Source of the DNA: Slackia sp.
Lineage (GTDB): Bacteria > Actinomycetota > Coriobacteriia > Coriobacteriales > Eggerthellaceae
Length of the DNA stretch: 53,250 bases
Direction: 5' to 3'
NCBI GenBank assembly: GCA_030525985.1
Contig: JAUNDR010000002.1
Span: 1-53,250, forward strand
Shown here: in pieces, positions 7,660 to 16,457 of the stretch
Numbering within the stretch: the first letter of the stretch is position 1
How the letters are laid out: each line of letters starts with the position of its first letter
Notes under the pieces: generated by a model
Seen by the model: the letters and a program-made list of their open reading frames with translations, nothing else
The model's database searches: none
What the model was told of the DNA's origin: nothing
Program-made: the position numbers and the translations under genes

Positions 7660-8622
7660 TTAAGGAATCATCATGATGACGCCGGATGCCGCCTGAAGGG
7701 CATCGGGGCTTACGATGACCCCATGTATGCCCGCCGCCAGAACTACGTAACGCAGCACGAATCCGCCCATCAGAACGCATGCTGCAGCCCCGACGACCAG
7801 CCACGTGGAATGGCGGTTTTTACGCGCCATAATAAGCTGAGCCAGCGCGGCGACAAAGGGAACGACGAGACCGAACGCCACGACAAGCGTCCAGAATGCC
7901 ATGCTCAGTTCACCGTCGACGATGATACCGGCCGCAAGCGATTCGCTGACCGTTCCCTTCGACATCGAGCCGAGAAACACTGAAAGCACGATGCCCTCGA
8001 CAACGATCAGACACGCCGTTGCCACCTCAAGTATCGTGGTGACTTTCGAAGCCACAGCCTCTTTGTCGCATACGGCGATGATGACGGCGACCGCCGCGAC
8101 GCCTGTATCAAACGCCGATACAGTAAACAGGACTGGCAAAAGCCACGTTCCCCACAAAGGAATGCTCGGCGCCGCCGAAAGCAGAATGCCCGTATAAACC
8201 GCCACAACCACGGCCAGCGGCACAGCTGCAACGGCAAGCGCACGGCTTAGCGCATCTTTCGATTTGCCAAGAAACGCAACACGCGACGTGACGGCAGATG
8301 TGGAAACGAGCGCGAACAAACCGAACACGATGATGGACGCGAACAGCACCCATGCGCCGACAGTCATCCACGACGTGGGGTTGACAAAGCTTTTAAACAA
8401 AACCATGGCTTGCAACGGTTTTTCAACCTCGGCAACCAATGCCAACAAGCCGCATGCGAGTGCAATAGTCGCCACCCACGCCCCAATCGAGACGGTAGTT
8501 TTGAAGCGGCCTCGACCGGCAAGTTTCAACAGAGCGACAACCAGCATGGATCCAGCAGAAACACCGCCCAAAAACAGGTATATCGCTGGCAGCCATGTCC
8601 ATGTCGATTGCAATTCGACCAT
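7660..8622 (-). CDS. NrfD/PsrC-type membrane quinol subunit
   Basis: The ATG at 8622 sits behind AGGAGGT; an in-frame start at 8682 is weaker. The 320-residue product has eight or nine hydrophobic helices. It carries NrfD-family features: WTWLPAIYLFLGGVSAGSML at the N-terminus and VNPTSWMTVGAWVLFASIIV after helix 3. In Psr/Nrf-type complexes this subunit exchanges electrons with menaquinol and anchors the FeS and catalytic subunits. It follows the FeS subunit gene and precedes the TorD-like gene. The NPTSW motif places it nearer PsrC/NrfD than DmsC. Substrate direction (reduction or oxidation) cannot be read from this subunit. Confidence 0.92.
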   Translation of the reverse strand: MVELQSTWTWLPAIYLFLGGVSAGSMLVVALLKLAGRGRFKTTVSIGAWVATIALACGLLALVAEVEKPLQAMVLFKSFVNPTSWMTVGAWVLFASIIVFGLFALVSTSAVTSRVAFLGKSKDALSRALAVAAVPLAVVVAVYTGILLSAAPSIPLWGTWLLPVLFTVSAFDTGVAAVAVIIAVCDKEAVASKVTTILEVATACLIVVEGIVLSVFLGSMSKGTVSESLAAGIIVDGELSMAFWTLVVAFGLVVPFVAALAQLIMARKNRHSTWLVVGAAACVLMGGFVLRYVVLAAGIHGVIVSPDALQAASGVIMMIP

Positions 8623-8688
8623 ATGGCCACCTCCTTCCATGGAATATCGAACCAGACGGCAGGAGACGCGCCCTGCCGTCATGCGAAT

Positions 8689-9216
8689 CTACGATGCAAT
8701 GAACGAGGGGGTGCCGTCGCTCGACACCATCTGTTTCACCTTTTTGTCGCCAACCTTTTCGGCCAGCTCTTCCATGGTTCCGAAATGCAGTGCTTGCGTG
8801 GGACACGTTGCCACGCAATGAGGAGTGTCGCCCGGGGTCACACCGTTACCGATGCAGCAATCGCACTTGTCCATTCCATTCTCGTCGTACTGAGGCACGC
8901 CGAACGGGCAAGCGAAGAAGCAGTAGTGACAACCGATGCACTTCTCTTTGTCCACGACTACAATGCCGTCTTCGTCGCGCTTCGTAATGGCGCCCGCAGG
9001 ACACACCGCTGCACAGGCAGGCTCGGCACAATGCATGCACGACATAGAAACGAACGTACGTTTGACATCAGGAAACGTACCCTCCGTTACCTCATGGACC
9101 TTACGACGGGCGATACCGCCGGCCTTGATTCCATTCCACTGCTTGCACGCGATTTCGCACGCCCAGCAATCAACACAACGAGCGGTATCGACATAGAAGC
9201 CGTATTGCTTAGCCAT
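8689..9216 (-). CDS. 4Fe-4S ferredoxin-like electron transfer subunit (DmsB/PsrB type)
   Basis: The 175-residue protein contains four cysteine groups that bind four [4Fe-4S] clusters: CVDCWACEIAC (14-24), CMHCAEPACAAVCP (about 60-73), CIGCHYCFFACP (about 92-103) and CDCC with CVATCP (about 118-140). This is the usual layout of FeS subunits in complex iron-sulfur molybdoenzymes. Its ATG overlaps the TAA of the catalytic subunit gene (TAATG), so the two are translationally coupled. No signal peptide is present; it would be exported together with the Tat substrate. It carries electrons between the NrfD subunit and the molybdenum site. Confidence 0.95.
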   Translation of the reverse strand: MAKQYGFYVDTARCVDCWACEIACKQWNGIKAGGIARRKVHEVTEGTFPDVKRTFVSMSCMHCAEPACAAVCPAGAITKRDEDGIVVVDKEKCIGCHYCFFACPFGVPQYDENGMDKCDCCIGNGVTPGDTPHCVATCPTQALHFGTMEELAEKVGDKKVKQMVSSDGTPSFIAS

Positions 9217-11618
9217 TATTCATTACCCCCTTCGAGCTTGCTGATCTTAACGAGCGTTTGCTTGCTCATAGCCGAATGGAACGGATCGAAATCTTCGATA
9301 TCGGCAGGATAGAGATTGTTCACCTCAGAACCCCCGTCAAGGAATCCATACCCGGGAAGCTCGAGCTCTTCGCACGACTGCCACCAGCCACGGCGAGTCA
9401 TGAGCACATCAGGCGCAATACCCTCAAAATAACGAGCAGTCATATGAATGCATCCGTAAGGCGATTCGATCTTGACCCAATCGCCATCCTCGATTCCGTA
9501 CTGCTTTGCCGTGGCGGGATTGATTTTCACCCACGGATACGGCTGCAGTTCGCGCGTATATGGCAAATCGACGTAGTAGCTGTGATTGCACAGACGATAC
9601 GCATGAACGTCGGTGATGGTAAGCGGATACTCCTCCACAAGGTCGGGCGTCTTGTCTTTGCTGGCGACAGGTCCGACATACGTAGGAAGAGGATCGAGCA
9701 CGCCCGTATCGGTACTATTGGGCTTGCCGCCGATCCACGAGTTGTAGCACTGAACTTTGCCGTTCGGCAAAGTGGCAAACATATTCTCGTAATCCTGATA
9801 CACGGGCTCGGTCGGCTTAGCCCCGTCGGTACGCTCAACGAAAATGCCGTGATCGGCTGCGCGCAAGTCCTCGAGGCTGATTCCCGAACCGTCCAACTGC
9901 TCATTCAGGCATGCGTCCATGTCGCCATTCCAGAAGTCGTCGCCATAACCCATTGCCACCGCAAGATCGAGATAGAACTGCCAGTCGGAATGGGATTCTC
10001 CCACGGGGTCGATAACGCCCTGATTGATGGCGATGAACGTGCCCGCGGCGGAATTCTTCGTACCGAACTGGTGGCTCGTTTCGTAATTCGTAGATGCCGG
10101 CAAAACGATATCGGCGTAGTTGCACGACGAATTCCAGCACGTATCCATGACGACGTAATAATCGAGCTTCTTCAGCGCCTCTTCGACCTTCTTCGGGCTA
10201 CGCGTCGCCGAAAGCGGATTCGACGATTGCCCGATGATGCAGCGCAAGGGATACGGATCCTCGGAAAGAATGGACATGATGGATTTGTAGTAGGCCGACG
10301 TAGGACCCGATTCTTGGGTCACCATGGTTTGGAACCAGCGCGGAGTCTCGGGGGCAACCAGCTTGGATACGCCTGCCATCCAGCCGTTTTCCTTATCCTC
10401 TTCGCTTTCGGGAAGACGGTCGGTAAGAATATCGATGCCCTTGGTGGAAATGAGCGGCTTGGGCGGAATCAGACCCGCACCGCCGCCGCCGGCAATGCCG
10501 AGATTGCCCGTAATGGCCTCGATCAGGCATACGGCCGCAACGGTAGCATGACCGTCGTTTTGCTGGTCGCCGATACCGTTGCCGACGTTGATACCCATTG
10601 GTTTGATGGTGCCCATCATCTCGGAGATGCGCGTGATTTGCTCAGCGGGAACGCCCGTAATATCGGCAGCCCAATCGACCGTATATTGCTTCACGTGATC
10701 GGCAAGCTCGTCGAAACCTTCACACCAATTCTCGACGAATTCGTGGTCGTACAGATCATGTTCGATGATGTAATTCAAAATGGCGAGAGCCAAGGCGCAG
10801 TCGCTGCCGGGACGAACGGGAACCCATTCGGTGGCGCGATTGGCCAAAGCATCACGCATGGGTCGAATGTCGATGACCTTCATGCCACGCTCAATTTGAT
10901 TGAGACGCGCGTTGGGATTGCCTTGATTGATGGCAGAATTCTCGGAATTATAGCCCCACACCACCAGCAGGTTGGTTTTATCGAGCTGACCCGGAGCGGT
11001 ATCCGTAGCTTTCGCGTGAGCTGGTCCGCCCAGAGTGACCAAGCGACTGAACATACGTTGCGAGTTGCAAATAGCACTATGCATATAATTCGGCGAACCA
11101 TGCACGTTGAGAAAGCGGCGACCGAGCGTGCCGAGCACAGCATAGAACTGAGGGGACAAAATACCCAGGGATTCAGCTCCGTACTGTTCTTTCTGCTCTT
11201 TAAGCTTGTCGGCAATTTCCTGAATGGCCTGCTCCCAAGTAATGCGCTCGAATTTGCCTTCTCCTTTTTCTCCCGTACGCTTCATGGGGTACATGATGCG
11301 CTGGGGAGAATACGGAACCTGCATAGCGGCATTGGCCTTGCCGCACAAAGAGCGCGAACCGCGTCCGTAGTTGTTTCCCGCATCGGGATTGCCTTCGACG
11401 TTCACGAATCGTCCGTCTTTTACATAGCACAACGTGGAACAATGCGTACGAGCAGGACCGCACATTTGGCACCAATTGTGCCTGACGACAACTTCGCCCT
11501 CCTCGCCTTCCGCGAAAGCGGTCCGAGGCTCGAGCGTGCTTGCCGCGCCGCCAAGAGCGGCGACGGCACCAAGGGCGGTTGCGCCTTTCAGGAAATTACG
11601 CCTCGAGATTTCTCCCAT
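9216..11618 (-). CDS. Tat-exported molybdopterin oxidoreductase catalytic subunit
   Basis: The 800-residue protein starts with a twin-arginine signal (SRRNFLKGATALGAVAALGG). The FeS-cluster cysteines are unusual: C50-x2-C53-x6-C60-x3-C64-x27-C92, where the classical pattern has x3 after the second Cys. Molybdopterin guanine dinucleotide regions are visible (LLVVWGYNSENSAINQGNPN, GMKVIDIRP, RPGSDCALALAIL, then MDTCWNSSCNYADIVLPAST). C184 in HSAICNSQRMFSR lies where the Mo-coordinating residue is expected, which would favour polysulfide/thiosulfate-reductase-like chemistry over Ser-ligated DMSO reductase (inference). First gene of the operon with FeS, NrfD and TorD partners. The substrate is unknown; this lineage has many such enzymes for diet- or host-derived acceptors. 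Confidence 0.93.
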   Translation of the reverse strand: MGEISRRNFLKGATALGAVAALGGAASTLEPRTAFAEGEEGEVVVRHNWCQMCGPARTHCSTLCYVKDGRFVNVEGNPDAGNNYGRGSRSLCGKANAAMQVPYSPQRIMYPMKRTGEKGEGKFERITWEQAIQEIADKLKEQKEQYGAESLGILSPQFYAVLGTLGRRFLNVHGSPNYMHSAICNSQRMFSRLVTLGGPAHAKATDTAPGQLDKTNLLVVWGYNSENSAINQGNPNARLNQIERGMKVIDIRPMRDALANRATEWVPVRPGSDCALALAILNYIIEHDLYDHEFVENWCEGFDELADHVKQYTVDWAADITGVPAEQITRISEMMGTIKPMGINVGNGIGDQQNDGHATVAAVCLIEAITGNLGIAGGGGAGLIPPKPLISTKGIDILTDRLPESEEDKENGWMAGVSKLVAPETPRWFQTMVTQESGPTSAYYKSIMSILSEDPYPLRCIIGQSSNPLSATRSPKKVEEALKKLDYYVVMDTCWNSSCNYADIVLPASTNYETSHQFGTKNSAAGTFIAINQGVIDPVGESHSDWQFYLDLAVAMGYGDDFWNGDMDACLNEQLDGSGISLEDLRAADHGIFVERTDGAKPTEPVYQDYENMFATLPNGKVQCYNSWIGGKPNSTDTGVLDPLPTYVGPVASKDKTPDLVEEYPLTITDVHAYRLCNHSYYVDLPYTRELQPYPWVKINPATAKQYGIEDGDWVKIESPYGCIHMTARYFEGIAPDVLMTRRGWWQSCEELELPGYGFLDGGSEVNNLYPADIEDFDPFHSAMSKQTLVKISKLEGGNE

Positions 11619-11723
11619 GATTCCCCCTCTTCATCCGACATCTCCTTGCAAAGCGAACGAACAGGCATTCCGCGCACCGTATCTCCCTTACCCATGGCAA
11701 CGAAGCCGCCCGATCGCCGTCTC

Positions 11724-11743
11724 ATTAGGTCAATTGACCTAAT
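11724..11743. promoter_or_regulatory. Perfect 20-bp palindrome upstream of the molybdoenzyme operon
   Basis: ATTAGGTCAATTGACCTAAT is a perfect palindrome about 105 bp upstream of the catalytic subunit ATG. It lies next to an AT-rich block (about 11744-11795) that stands out from the GC-rich surroundings and holds a possible minus-strand promoter (TTAAAA, 17 bp, TATGAC). The palindrome would fall at or just past the start site, a common place for a repressor operator. The binding protein is not identified; the TetR-type gene next upstream on the same strand is one candidate. Confidence 0.6.
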
Positions 11744-11852
11744 ATCATATTGTCATAGTAACATAGTTTTATAGTTTTAATATGTTCTAATACGAGAATA
11801 GAAGCGCGACCCAAAACCGCGCATCAACCGCGTCGCACATCGCAATGCATGA

Positions 11853-11888
11853 CAAAAAAAATGACCCGCATTGATGCGGGCCATTTTT
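11853..11888. terminator. Bidirectional-looking intrinsic terminator
   Basis: A stem ATGaCCCGCA/TGCGGGcCAT (11861-11883) is flanked by eight A on the left and five T on the right. It ends the minus-strand TetR gene (stop at 11930) and could also stop plus-strand transcription. Confidence 0.85.
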
Positions 11889-11929
11889 GGACAGGAATGC
11901 GAACGGCGGATTTCGCAAGTGCGAAATAT

Positions 11930-12691
11930 CTAACGACCTATCGGAGTACGCCAGTCGCAGGGGTCGGGCGCAGCACCGGCGCGCACGCCTTCGACAATCA
12001 CGAGCAAGCCCGCTTCGAAGGACTGTTCGGAATAGCTTTCGCGAATCGAACGGTGTCGATGCCCGCCGGGCTGCGCGACACGCGTCGAATCGCCTCGCTT
12101 GCCGGTCAGCATCCCCGGAACACGTGATTCGACGGCGAAACGCGATGACCGCCCCGCGACCGCAGATTCGTTTCGAAGCTCGGGTTCGGCATCGCCGTCT
12201 GCGCATTGAAGCGAGCGAAGGCAGAATCCCGTGAAAAACGCGTCGGCGATGCCGACCAACTGAACGGCAATGTCTTCGGGCATACCTTGCTCGATATAAA
12301 GCGCGCGCAACCGCATCGCATACGGTTCGAGTCCCGCGGATACGCACGGCTCGCTCAGAAGATGCGCGAGATGAGGGTGCTGCAAGCATGCCCTGCGCTT
12401 GGCATGCATGATGCGCAAGAACGCATCGTCCCACGGCTCCCCCGGAATGGGCTCCGCATCGATCCCGTCCAAAAAACATGCCGCCACCTCGTTGAGCAAC
12501 GCCTCGTGCGAAGGAACGTAGCCATAGAGCGCCATCGCCGTCACGCCGAGCGAAGAACCCAGGGCGCGCATCGAGCATGCCTGCACGCCTTCGGCGTCCA
12601 CGATGTCGTATGCAGCAGCTATCACCTGCTGCTTCGTCAGCATGCGTCGCTTGCCGGACGCAGCCGTCCGCACGTCGTTTTCCGCTGCCAT
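11930..12691 (-). CDS. TetR-family transcriptional regulator
   Basis: The 253-residue protein has an N-terminal TetR DNA-binding domain: LTKQQVIAAAYDIVDAEGVQ, then CSMRALGSSLGVTAMALYGY and VPSHEALLNEV (residues about 18-72). The ligand half resembles the TetR_C_1 type (LYIEQGMPEDIAVQLVGIAD, then FFTGFCLRS). The last 60 residues are poorly ordered and unusual for the family. It stands alone between its terminator and the tlyA gene. Upstream (12778-12795), ACATTG is repeated six bases apart near a possible TATACA element and may be an autoregulatory site. It could also act on the palindrome before the molybdoenzyme operon, about 190 bp beyond its stop; that is speculation. Confidence 0.9.
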   Translation of the reverse strand: MAAENDVRTAASGKRRMLTKQQVIAAAYDIVDAEGVQACSMRALGSSLGVTAMALYGYVPSHEALLNEVAACFLDGIDAEPIPGEPWDDAFLRIMHAKRRACLQHPHLAHLLSEPCVSAGLEPYAMRLRALYIEQGMPEDIAVQLVGIADAFFTGFCLRSLQCADGDAEPELRNESAVAGRSSRFAVESRVPGMLTGKRGDSTRVAQPGGHRHRSIRESYSEQSFEAGLLVIVEGVRAGAAPDPCDWRTPIGR

Positions 12692-12913
12692 TGCCGCCGC
12701 CTTTCCCGCCGAGTCGAATCACCGCGATACGCATCCGTGCGGCCTTCGCCGCCCACTTCGGGATGCGTTCCGTCTTTACATTGTATAGAACATTGAATCA
12801 TCTGCATCGGACGTGGAAGGAAGCCCCGCGAAAGCGCGAGATGACACATTCACGCACTGCAATCGAGCCGAACCGCCACACACACGATACCGCAGCCCAT
12901 CTCCGCGTCCTCC

Positions 12914-13813
12914 CTATGCGCGCTCTTCGTACACCGCCTTCACGATGTATTCGATATTTCCCTGCGCACCCTTGATGGGACTTTCCACCACGCCTGCGAT
13001 TTCGAACCCTTCAGCCGAAAACGCCGCCTTCACCTCCTCGACGACGCGCAAACGAACCGCTTCGTCGCGCACGATGCCTCGATCGGTTTCATCATGAGCG
13101 CTTTCGAACTGCGGTTTGATAAGCGCCAAAACCACGCTGCCAGAAGCGCAAAGCGCGGCAAACACGGGCGCTAAGCCCGCCAAGCCGATAAACGACAAAT
13201 CGGCCACCAGAATATCGAAGGGCGCGCCGAGCATTGCCGGGTCGGCCGTTTTGATATTGGTTCGCTCGAACACCTCCACGCGACGATCCTCGCGCAGCTT
13301 CCAAGCGAGCTGGCCGTAATTCACGTCGACGCAGGCGACACTTTGCGCGCCCGCCTGCAATAGGCAATCGGTGAACCCGCCCGTCGAGCTTCCGACGTCG
13401 ATGCAGCGCGCGCCTTCGACATCCTGTCCGAACGCGTCGAGCGCCCCCTGCAGCTTATGCCCCCCGCGACTGACGAACGCGCGCCTGTTACGCACGAATA
13501 TATCGGCATCCTCGCGCACCTTCACGGCAGCGCTCATGGGATACACGTCGTCGACGCGCACCTCATGAGCCAAAACGGCACGCAGCGCCTGTCCGCGCTC
13601 GTCGAAATATCCGCGTTCTATCAGCAAATCGTCGAGACGCATCTTTTTCGGTTTCGACGTGCGCGCAGGCTTCGCAGCGGAATCGGACGAAACGGTCGTC
13701 GCATCTACGGTTTCGTCCACCGAGTGCGCCTCGACGGACGAAGCGCCACCGCTCGAAGACAGGGAAAAATCGGGATGCGGTGCATTTCGTTTTTTTGACT
13801 GGCGATTCAACAC
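12914..13813 (-). CDS. tlyA: TlyA-family rRNA (cytidine-2'-O)-methyltransferase
   Basis: The start is taken at GTG 13813, which has AAAGG seven bases upstream; the frame is open farther back, but that part reads as non-coding. After a 55-residue Ser/Ala-rich extension comes an S4 RNA-binding domain (KKMRLDDLLIERGYFDERGQ, then LAHEVRVDDV). The FtsJ/RrmJ-like methyltransferase domain follows: VSRGGHKLQGALDAF, SAM motif CIDVGSSTGGFTDCLLQAGA, VACVDVNYGQLAWKLR, DILVADLSFIGL and LIKPQFE. TlyA 2'-O-methylates 16S and/or 23S rRNA cytidines in related bacteria. Length 299 residues is slightly above normal because of the N-terminal tail. It is divergent from the sigma factor gene. Confidence 0.93.
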   Translation of the reverse strand: MLNRQSKKRNAPHPDFSLSSSGGASSVEAHSVDETVDATTVSSDSAAKPARTSKPKKMRLDDLLIERGYFDERGQALRAVLAHEVRVDDVYPMSAAVKVREDADIFVRNRRAFVSRGGHKLQGALDAFGQDVEGARCIDVGSSTGGFTDCLLQAGAQSVACVDVNYGQLAWKLREDRRVEVFERTNIKTADPAMLGAPFDILVADLSFIGLAGLAPVFAALCASGSVVLALIKPQFESAHDETDRGIVRDEAVRLRVVEEVKAAFSAEGFEIAGVVESPIKGAQGNIEYIVKAVYEERA

Positions 13814-14087
13814 GGCGAGCCTTTCTTCGCAATAGCTGCAATGGTGGACATATCGTTTTCGATGAAGTAAGCGGAGCCTTCGTTCGATGCGTGCATCACG
13901 TCGAGAACCGGACGCAATCCACGTACCGCCGCAAGCGCGACATGCAACCGCGAGAAGCGAACGGAGTGCAGCCCTTTTCGAAAAAACTTCGCTTTTTCTT
14001 TCCGGCGATGTCAGGAAACGCATCGCTCGTTCGTATTGTAAGCGAGCAACGTTGCAAAACGAACCGAACGAAACCGAAGGAGGGGCC

Positions 14088-14774
14088 ATGCGCACGAACG
14101 AGCAATCAGGCACGCGCGCCATCGCGAACAGACGCCGCTGCGACCCCGAAGCCGAGGCGCGACGCCTCGTGAATGCCTACGCGAATCTGATTTTGCGCCT
14201 GAGCTTCACGTATTTGAAATCCACCCATGACGCGCAGGATATCTGCCAAAGCATCCTTCTGAAGCTCATCGAGCGTCACGAAGCGTTCCAGAGCGAAGAA
14301 CACGAAAAAGCCTGGGTGGTGCGCGCCACCGCCAACGCCTGTAAAGATGCGCTGCGCAATTCTTACCGACACACGTCGGCCCCGCTCGAAGAAGCCGCCG
14401 CCCATCAGGCACCCGAGGAACCCGAAGGAAGCGCCGTTCTCGACGCGGTGATGGAACTCGACGAGAAATACCGCGAAGCGATCTATCTGCATTATTACGA
14501 AGGGTACTCCATTGCCGAAATAGCCGCCATCACCGGCCGCAGCGCATCCGCCACAGCCGCGCACTTAAGCCGCGGACGTGCGAAATTACGTTCGGCGCTC
14601 GGCGAGACGACAAACGAGCTCGGTCCCGACTCGAACGAAAACGCGTCTGGTGGAAACGACCCCGCAGCGGGAAGGCATGCGCCGCGAGCGCCCGCCGGCG
14701 CACCCGGCACGCCGGCGCTGCTCCGCAGCGCATCGGTCTCCGCGAACGGCAAAACGCCGCCACTTCGGCCATAG
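14088..14774 (+). CDS. ECF-type RNA polymerase sigma factor
   Basis: The ATG at 14088 follows GAAGGAGG; the longer open frame from 13887 is upstream non-coding sequence. Residues 25-92 form sigma region 2 (LVNAYANLILRLSFTYLKST, then DICQSILLKLIERHEAF and AWVVRATANACKDALRNSY). Residues 115-172 form region 4 with its HTH (LDEKYREAIYLHYYEGYSIA, EIAAITGRSASATAAHLSRG). The last 55 residues are Pro/Ala/Ser-rich and look disordered, an unusual extension. The gene is followed after 86 bp by a DUF4179 membrane protein that is the likely anti-sigma factor. A GCAACGTTGC palindrome lies at 14046-14055, where an autoregulated promoter might be. Confidence 0.92.
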   Translation: MRTNEQSGTRAIANRRRCDPEAEARRLVNAYANLILRLSFTYLKSTHDAQDICQSILLKLIERHEAFQSEEHEKAWVVRATANACKDALRNSYRHTSAPLEEAAAHQAPEEPEGSAVLDAVMELDEKYREAIYLHYYEGYSIAEIAAITGRSASATAAHLSRGRAKLRSALGETTNELGPDSNENASGGNDPAAGRHAPRAPAGAPGTPALLRSASVSANGKTPPLRP

Positions 14775-14860
14775 CTGCAAACGCAGCCCGGACCTTTCAA
14801 CGATAAGATGCTCCGAACGCATCCTCCTTCCGTCCGATCCGCGTCTCCCTGGAGGACATC

Positions 14861-16006
14861 ATGAATAAAACGTATCGTCAGGCCCTCGATGACATGGCCT
14901 TTTCCGAAGAAACCGCCGACCATATGACGAACGATCTGGCACGAGCCATCGCCGAACGCCAGAAGAGCGAAGCGCGCGAAGCGATCGCCGCCTCTCCCGC
15001 TCCCGCCGCAGCTCGTCCGCGCCCTGTTGGCGGACGCACGCCGCACCTCAAGAAGCGCTGGCAATTCGTCGCCGCCGCAGGCCTTGCGGGCGCGCTCCTG
15101 ATAGGAAGCGCGGGCGCAATCGCCGCAACCGGGGCGCTGACCACCGTGAACGGCCTGATCGACGACATATTCAACGGCGCGCCCGCATCTACCGAAATCG
15201 TCGACGCGATCGGCCGCCCCATCGGCGCATCCGCCAGCTGCAACGGCATCACCGTCACCGCCGATGCCGTGGTGGGCGACCGCTGGAATTACGTCGTGGT
15301 GTTCAGCATCGCCCGCGACGACGGGAAACCTTTCGACGTGACGCCGAACGAAAACGGCACCTTGCCCCTGATGTTCGACGGACCGTCCGGCATCCATGTC
15401 GATTGGATGGTGGCAGGAGGCGGCGGCATTCATTTCTACGACGCCGACCCCGATGACAATGCCGTCCAAATGGTGCAAAGCATGTCCGCCGACACCTTTG
15501 GCGGAAAAAGCATCATCGGCAATACCGCGCGCGTACACCTTGAAAACCTGTATGCCCTCGACGATTCGGGCGAGCGTCGCCTTGTCGCCGAAGGCTCGTG
15601 GGATATCAAGTTCGAGATGAATTACGACGACACGACCATCGATCTGCCTTCCGGCTTCTCCGTCGACTACAACGACCTGAGCGCCGACATCGAATCGGCC
15701 GCCATCTCCCCCATCGGAATCACGGTCGATTACACGGCGCATGACGTCATGGATTGGCAGGAGCAGGAAAGCGGCAAGATGTCCGGCCGCAATGCAGCCG
15801 AGATGGACCGCATCATGAATCTGCCCATCCTGATTTCCCTGTCCGACGGCACGGTAATCGACGCCACCGAAAGCGGCTCGGCAAGTCAGGCCAACGACAA
15901 CGGTACCACAAGCGTCCACAAGACCTACGTGTTCGACGTTTTCGCCGATCCCGAAGAAGTGACAAGCGTCACGATCGGCGGCAAGGAAGTCTGGCAAACG
16001 CGTTAG
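14861..16006 (+). CDS. DUF4179-type transmembrane anti-sigma factor
   Basis: AGGACATC-type spacing places the ATG 86 bp after the sigma gene. The cytoplasmic part (1-65) begins MNKTYRQALDDMAFSEETAD, helical as expected for sigma binding. One TM helix covers about 68-89 (FVAAAGLAGALLIGSAGAIA). The outside part (90-381) is beta-rich, with NYVVVFSIARDDGKPF, then a second domain of strands ending YVFDVFADPEEVTSVTIGG, as in DUF4179/DUF5643 proteins. It should hold the ECF factor at the membrane and release it on an external signal that cannot be named. A strong terminator follows at 16051-16083, so the two genes form a unit. Confidence 0.9.
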   Translation: MNKTYRQALDDMAFSEETADHMTNDLARAIAERQKSEAREAIAASPAPAAARPRPVGGRTPHLKKRWQFVAAAGLAGALLIGSAGAIAATGALTTVNGLIDDIFNGAPASTEIVDAIGRPIGASASCNGITVTADAVVGDRWNYVVVFSIARDDGKPFDVTPNENGTLPLMFDGPSGIHVDWMVAGGGGIHFYDADPDDNAVQMVQSMSADTFGGKSIIGNTARVHLENLYALDDSGERRLVAEGSWDIKFEMNYDDTTIDLPSGFSVDYNDLSADIESAAISPIGITVDYTAHDVMDWQEQESGKMSGRNAAEMDRIMNLPILISLSDGTVIDATESGSASQANDNGTTSVHKTYVFDVFADPEEVTSVTIGGKEVWQTR

Positions 16007-16050
16007 GTCGCCCGACGGAAATGCTCGCGCAAACCGAACAGGGCATGTGA

Positions 16051-16083
16051 AAAAGCGCCGACGAACGCCTCGTCGGCGCTTTT
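16051..16083 (+). terminator. Terminator of the sigma/DUF4179 operon
   Basis: A 14-bp stem AAAAGCGCCGACGA/TCGTCGGCGCTTTT with a five-base loop lies 45 bp after the anti-sigma stop. The A-rich left and T-rich right ends could work in both directions. Confidence 0.9.
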
Positions 16084-16141
16084 CGCGGAAACGGCGACGA
16101 GCGCAATCGACATTTCTCCTGAAACGCCCCTCATTCTCCGA

Positions 16142-16312
16142 AAATTTCCGTTTTCCAGCTCAGTTCGCCGCCGACCAAGGCGCTGGTCGAAACAAAAGCC
16201 CAGGTCGTTTGTTTTTCCTCCTTCAATCGCAGCGCATAATGGCCCATCGAGAGCTGGAAAACGGAAATTTCCTGCATTTCATGCGCGATTTCACGCAAAG
16301 ACGCTTCGTTCG
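16142..16312. repeat. Inverted-repeat element, copy 1
   Basis: AAATTTCCGTTTTCCAGCTC (16142-16161) and its exact reverse complement (16251-16270) face each other across 89 bp. The right arm continues with TGCATTTC..GCGATTT...GCAAAGACG. The same core and continuation recur at 22600-22815 (see that entry). No gene is convincing in this stretch between the terminator at 16083 and dxs (stop at 16458); a short minus-strand frame through the repeat reads REIAHEMQEISVFQLSMG. Confidence 0.55.
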
Positions 16313-16457
16313 CCCCCGGCGCCAGAGAAAATACCTGGAAAGAAAACACGGTACGGCAACGTGCCGATACAAACGCGAAGGGGGCGGCGGAAGTAAATCC
16401 GTTGCCCCCTCGTCGTGTCGTCCATCGTTTCGCAAATCGGACGTATCGGGATTCCCC

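Noticed and set aside
9258..11774. An 838-codon plus-strand frame opposite the molybdoenzyme gene
   Set aside because: The minus strand encodes a clear Tat molybdoenzyme over the same bases; the opposite frame has no motif and no ribosome binding site.
13814..14122. N-terminal extension of TlyA to ATG 14122
   Set aside because: It would overlap the sigma factor start and its ribosome binding site, and the extra residues (Cys/Arg-rich) do not resemble any TlyA N-terminus.
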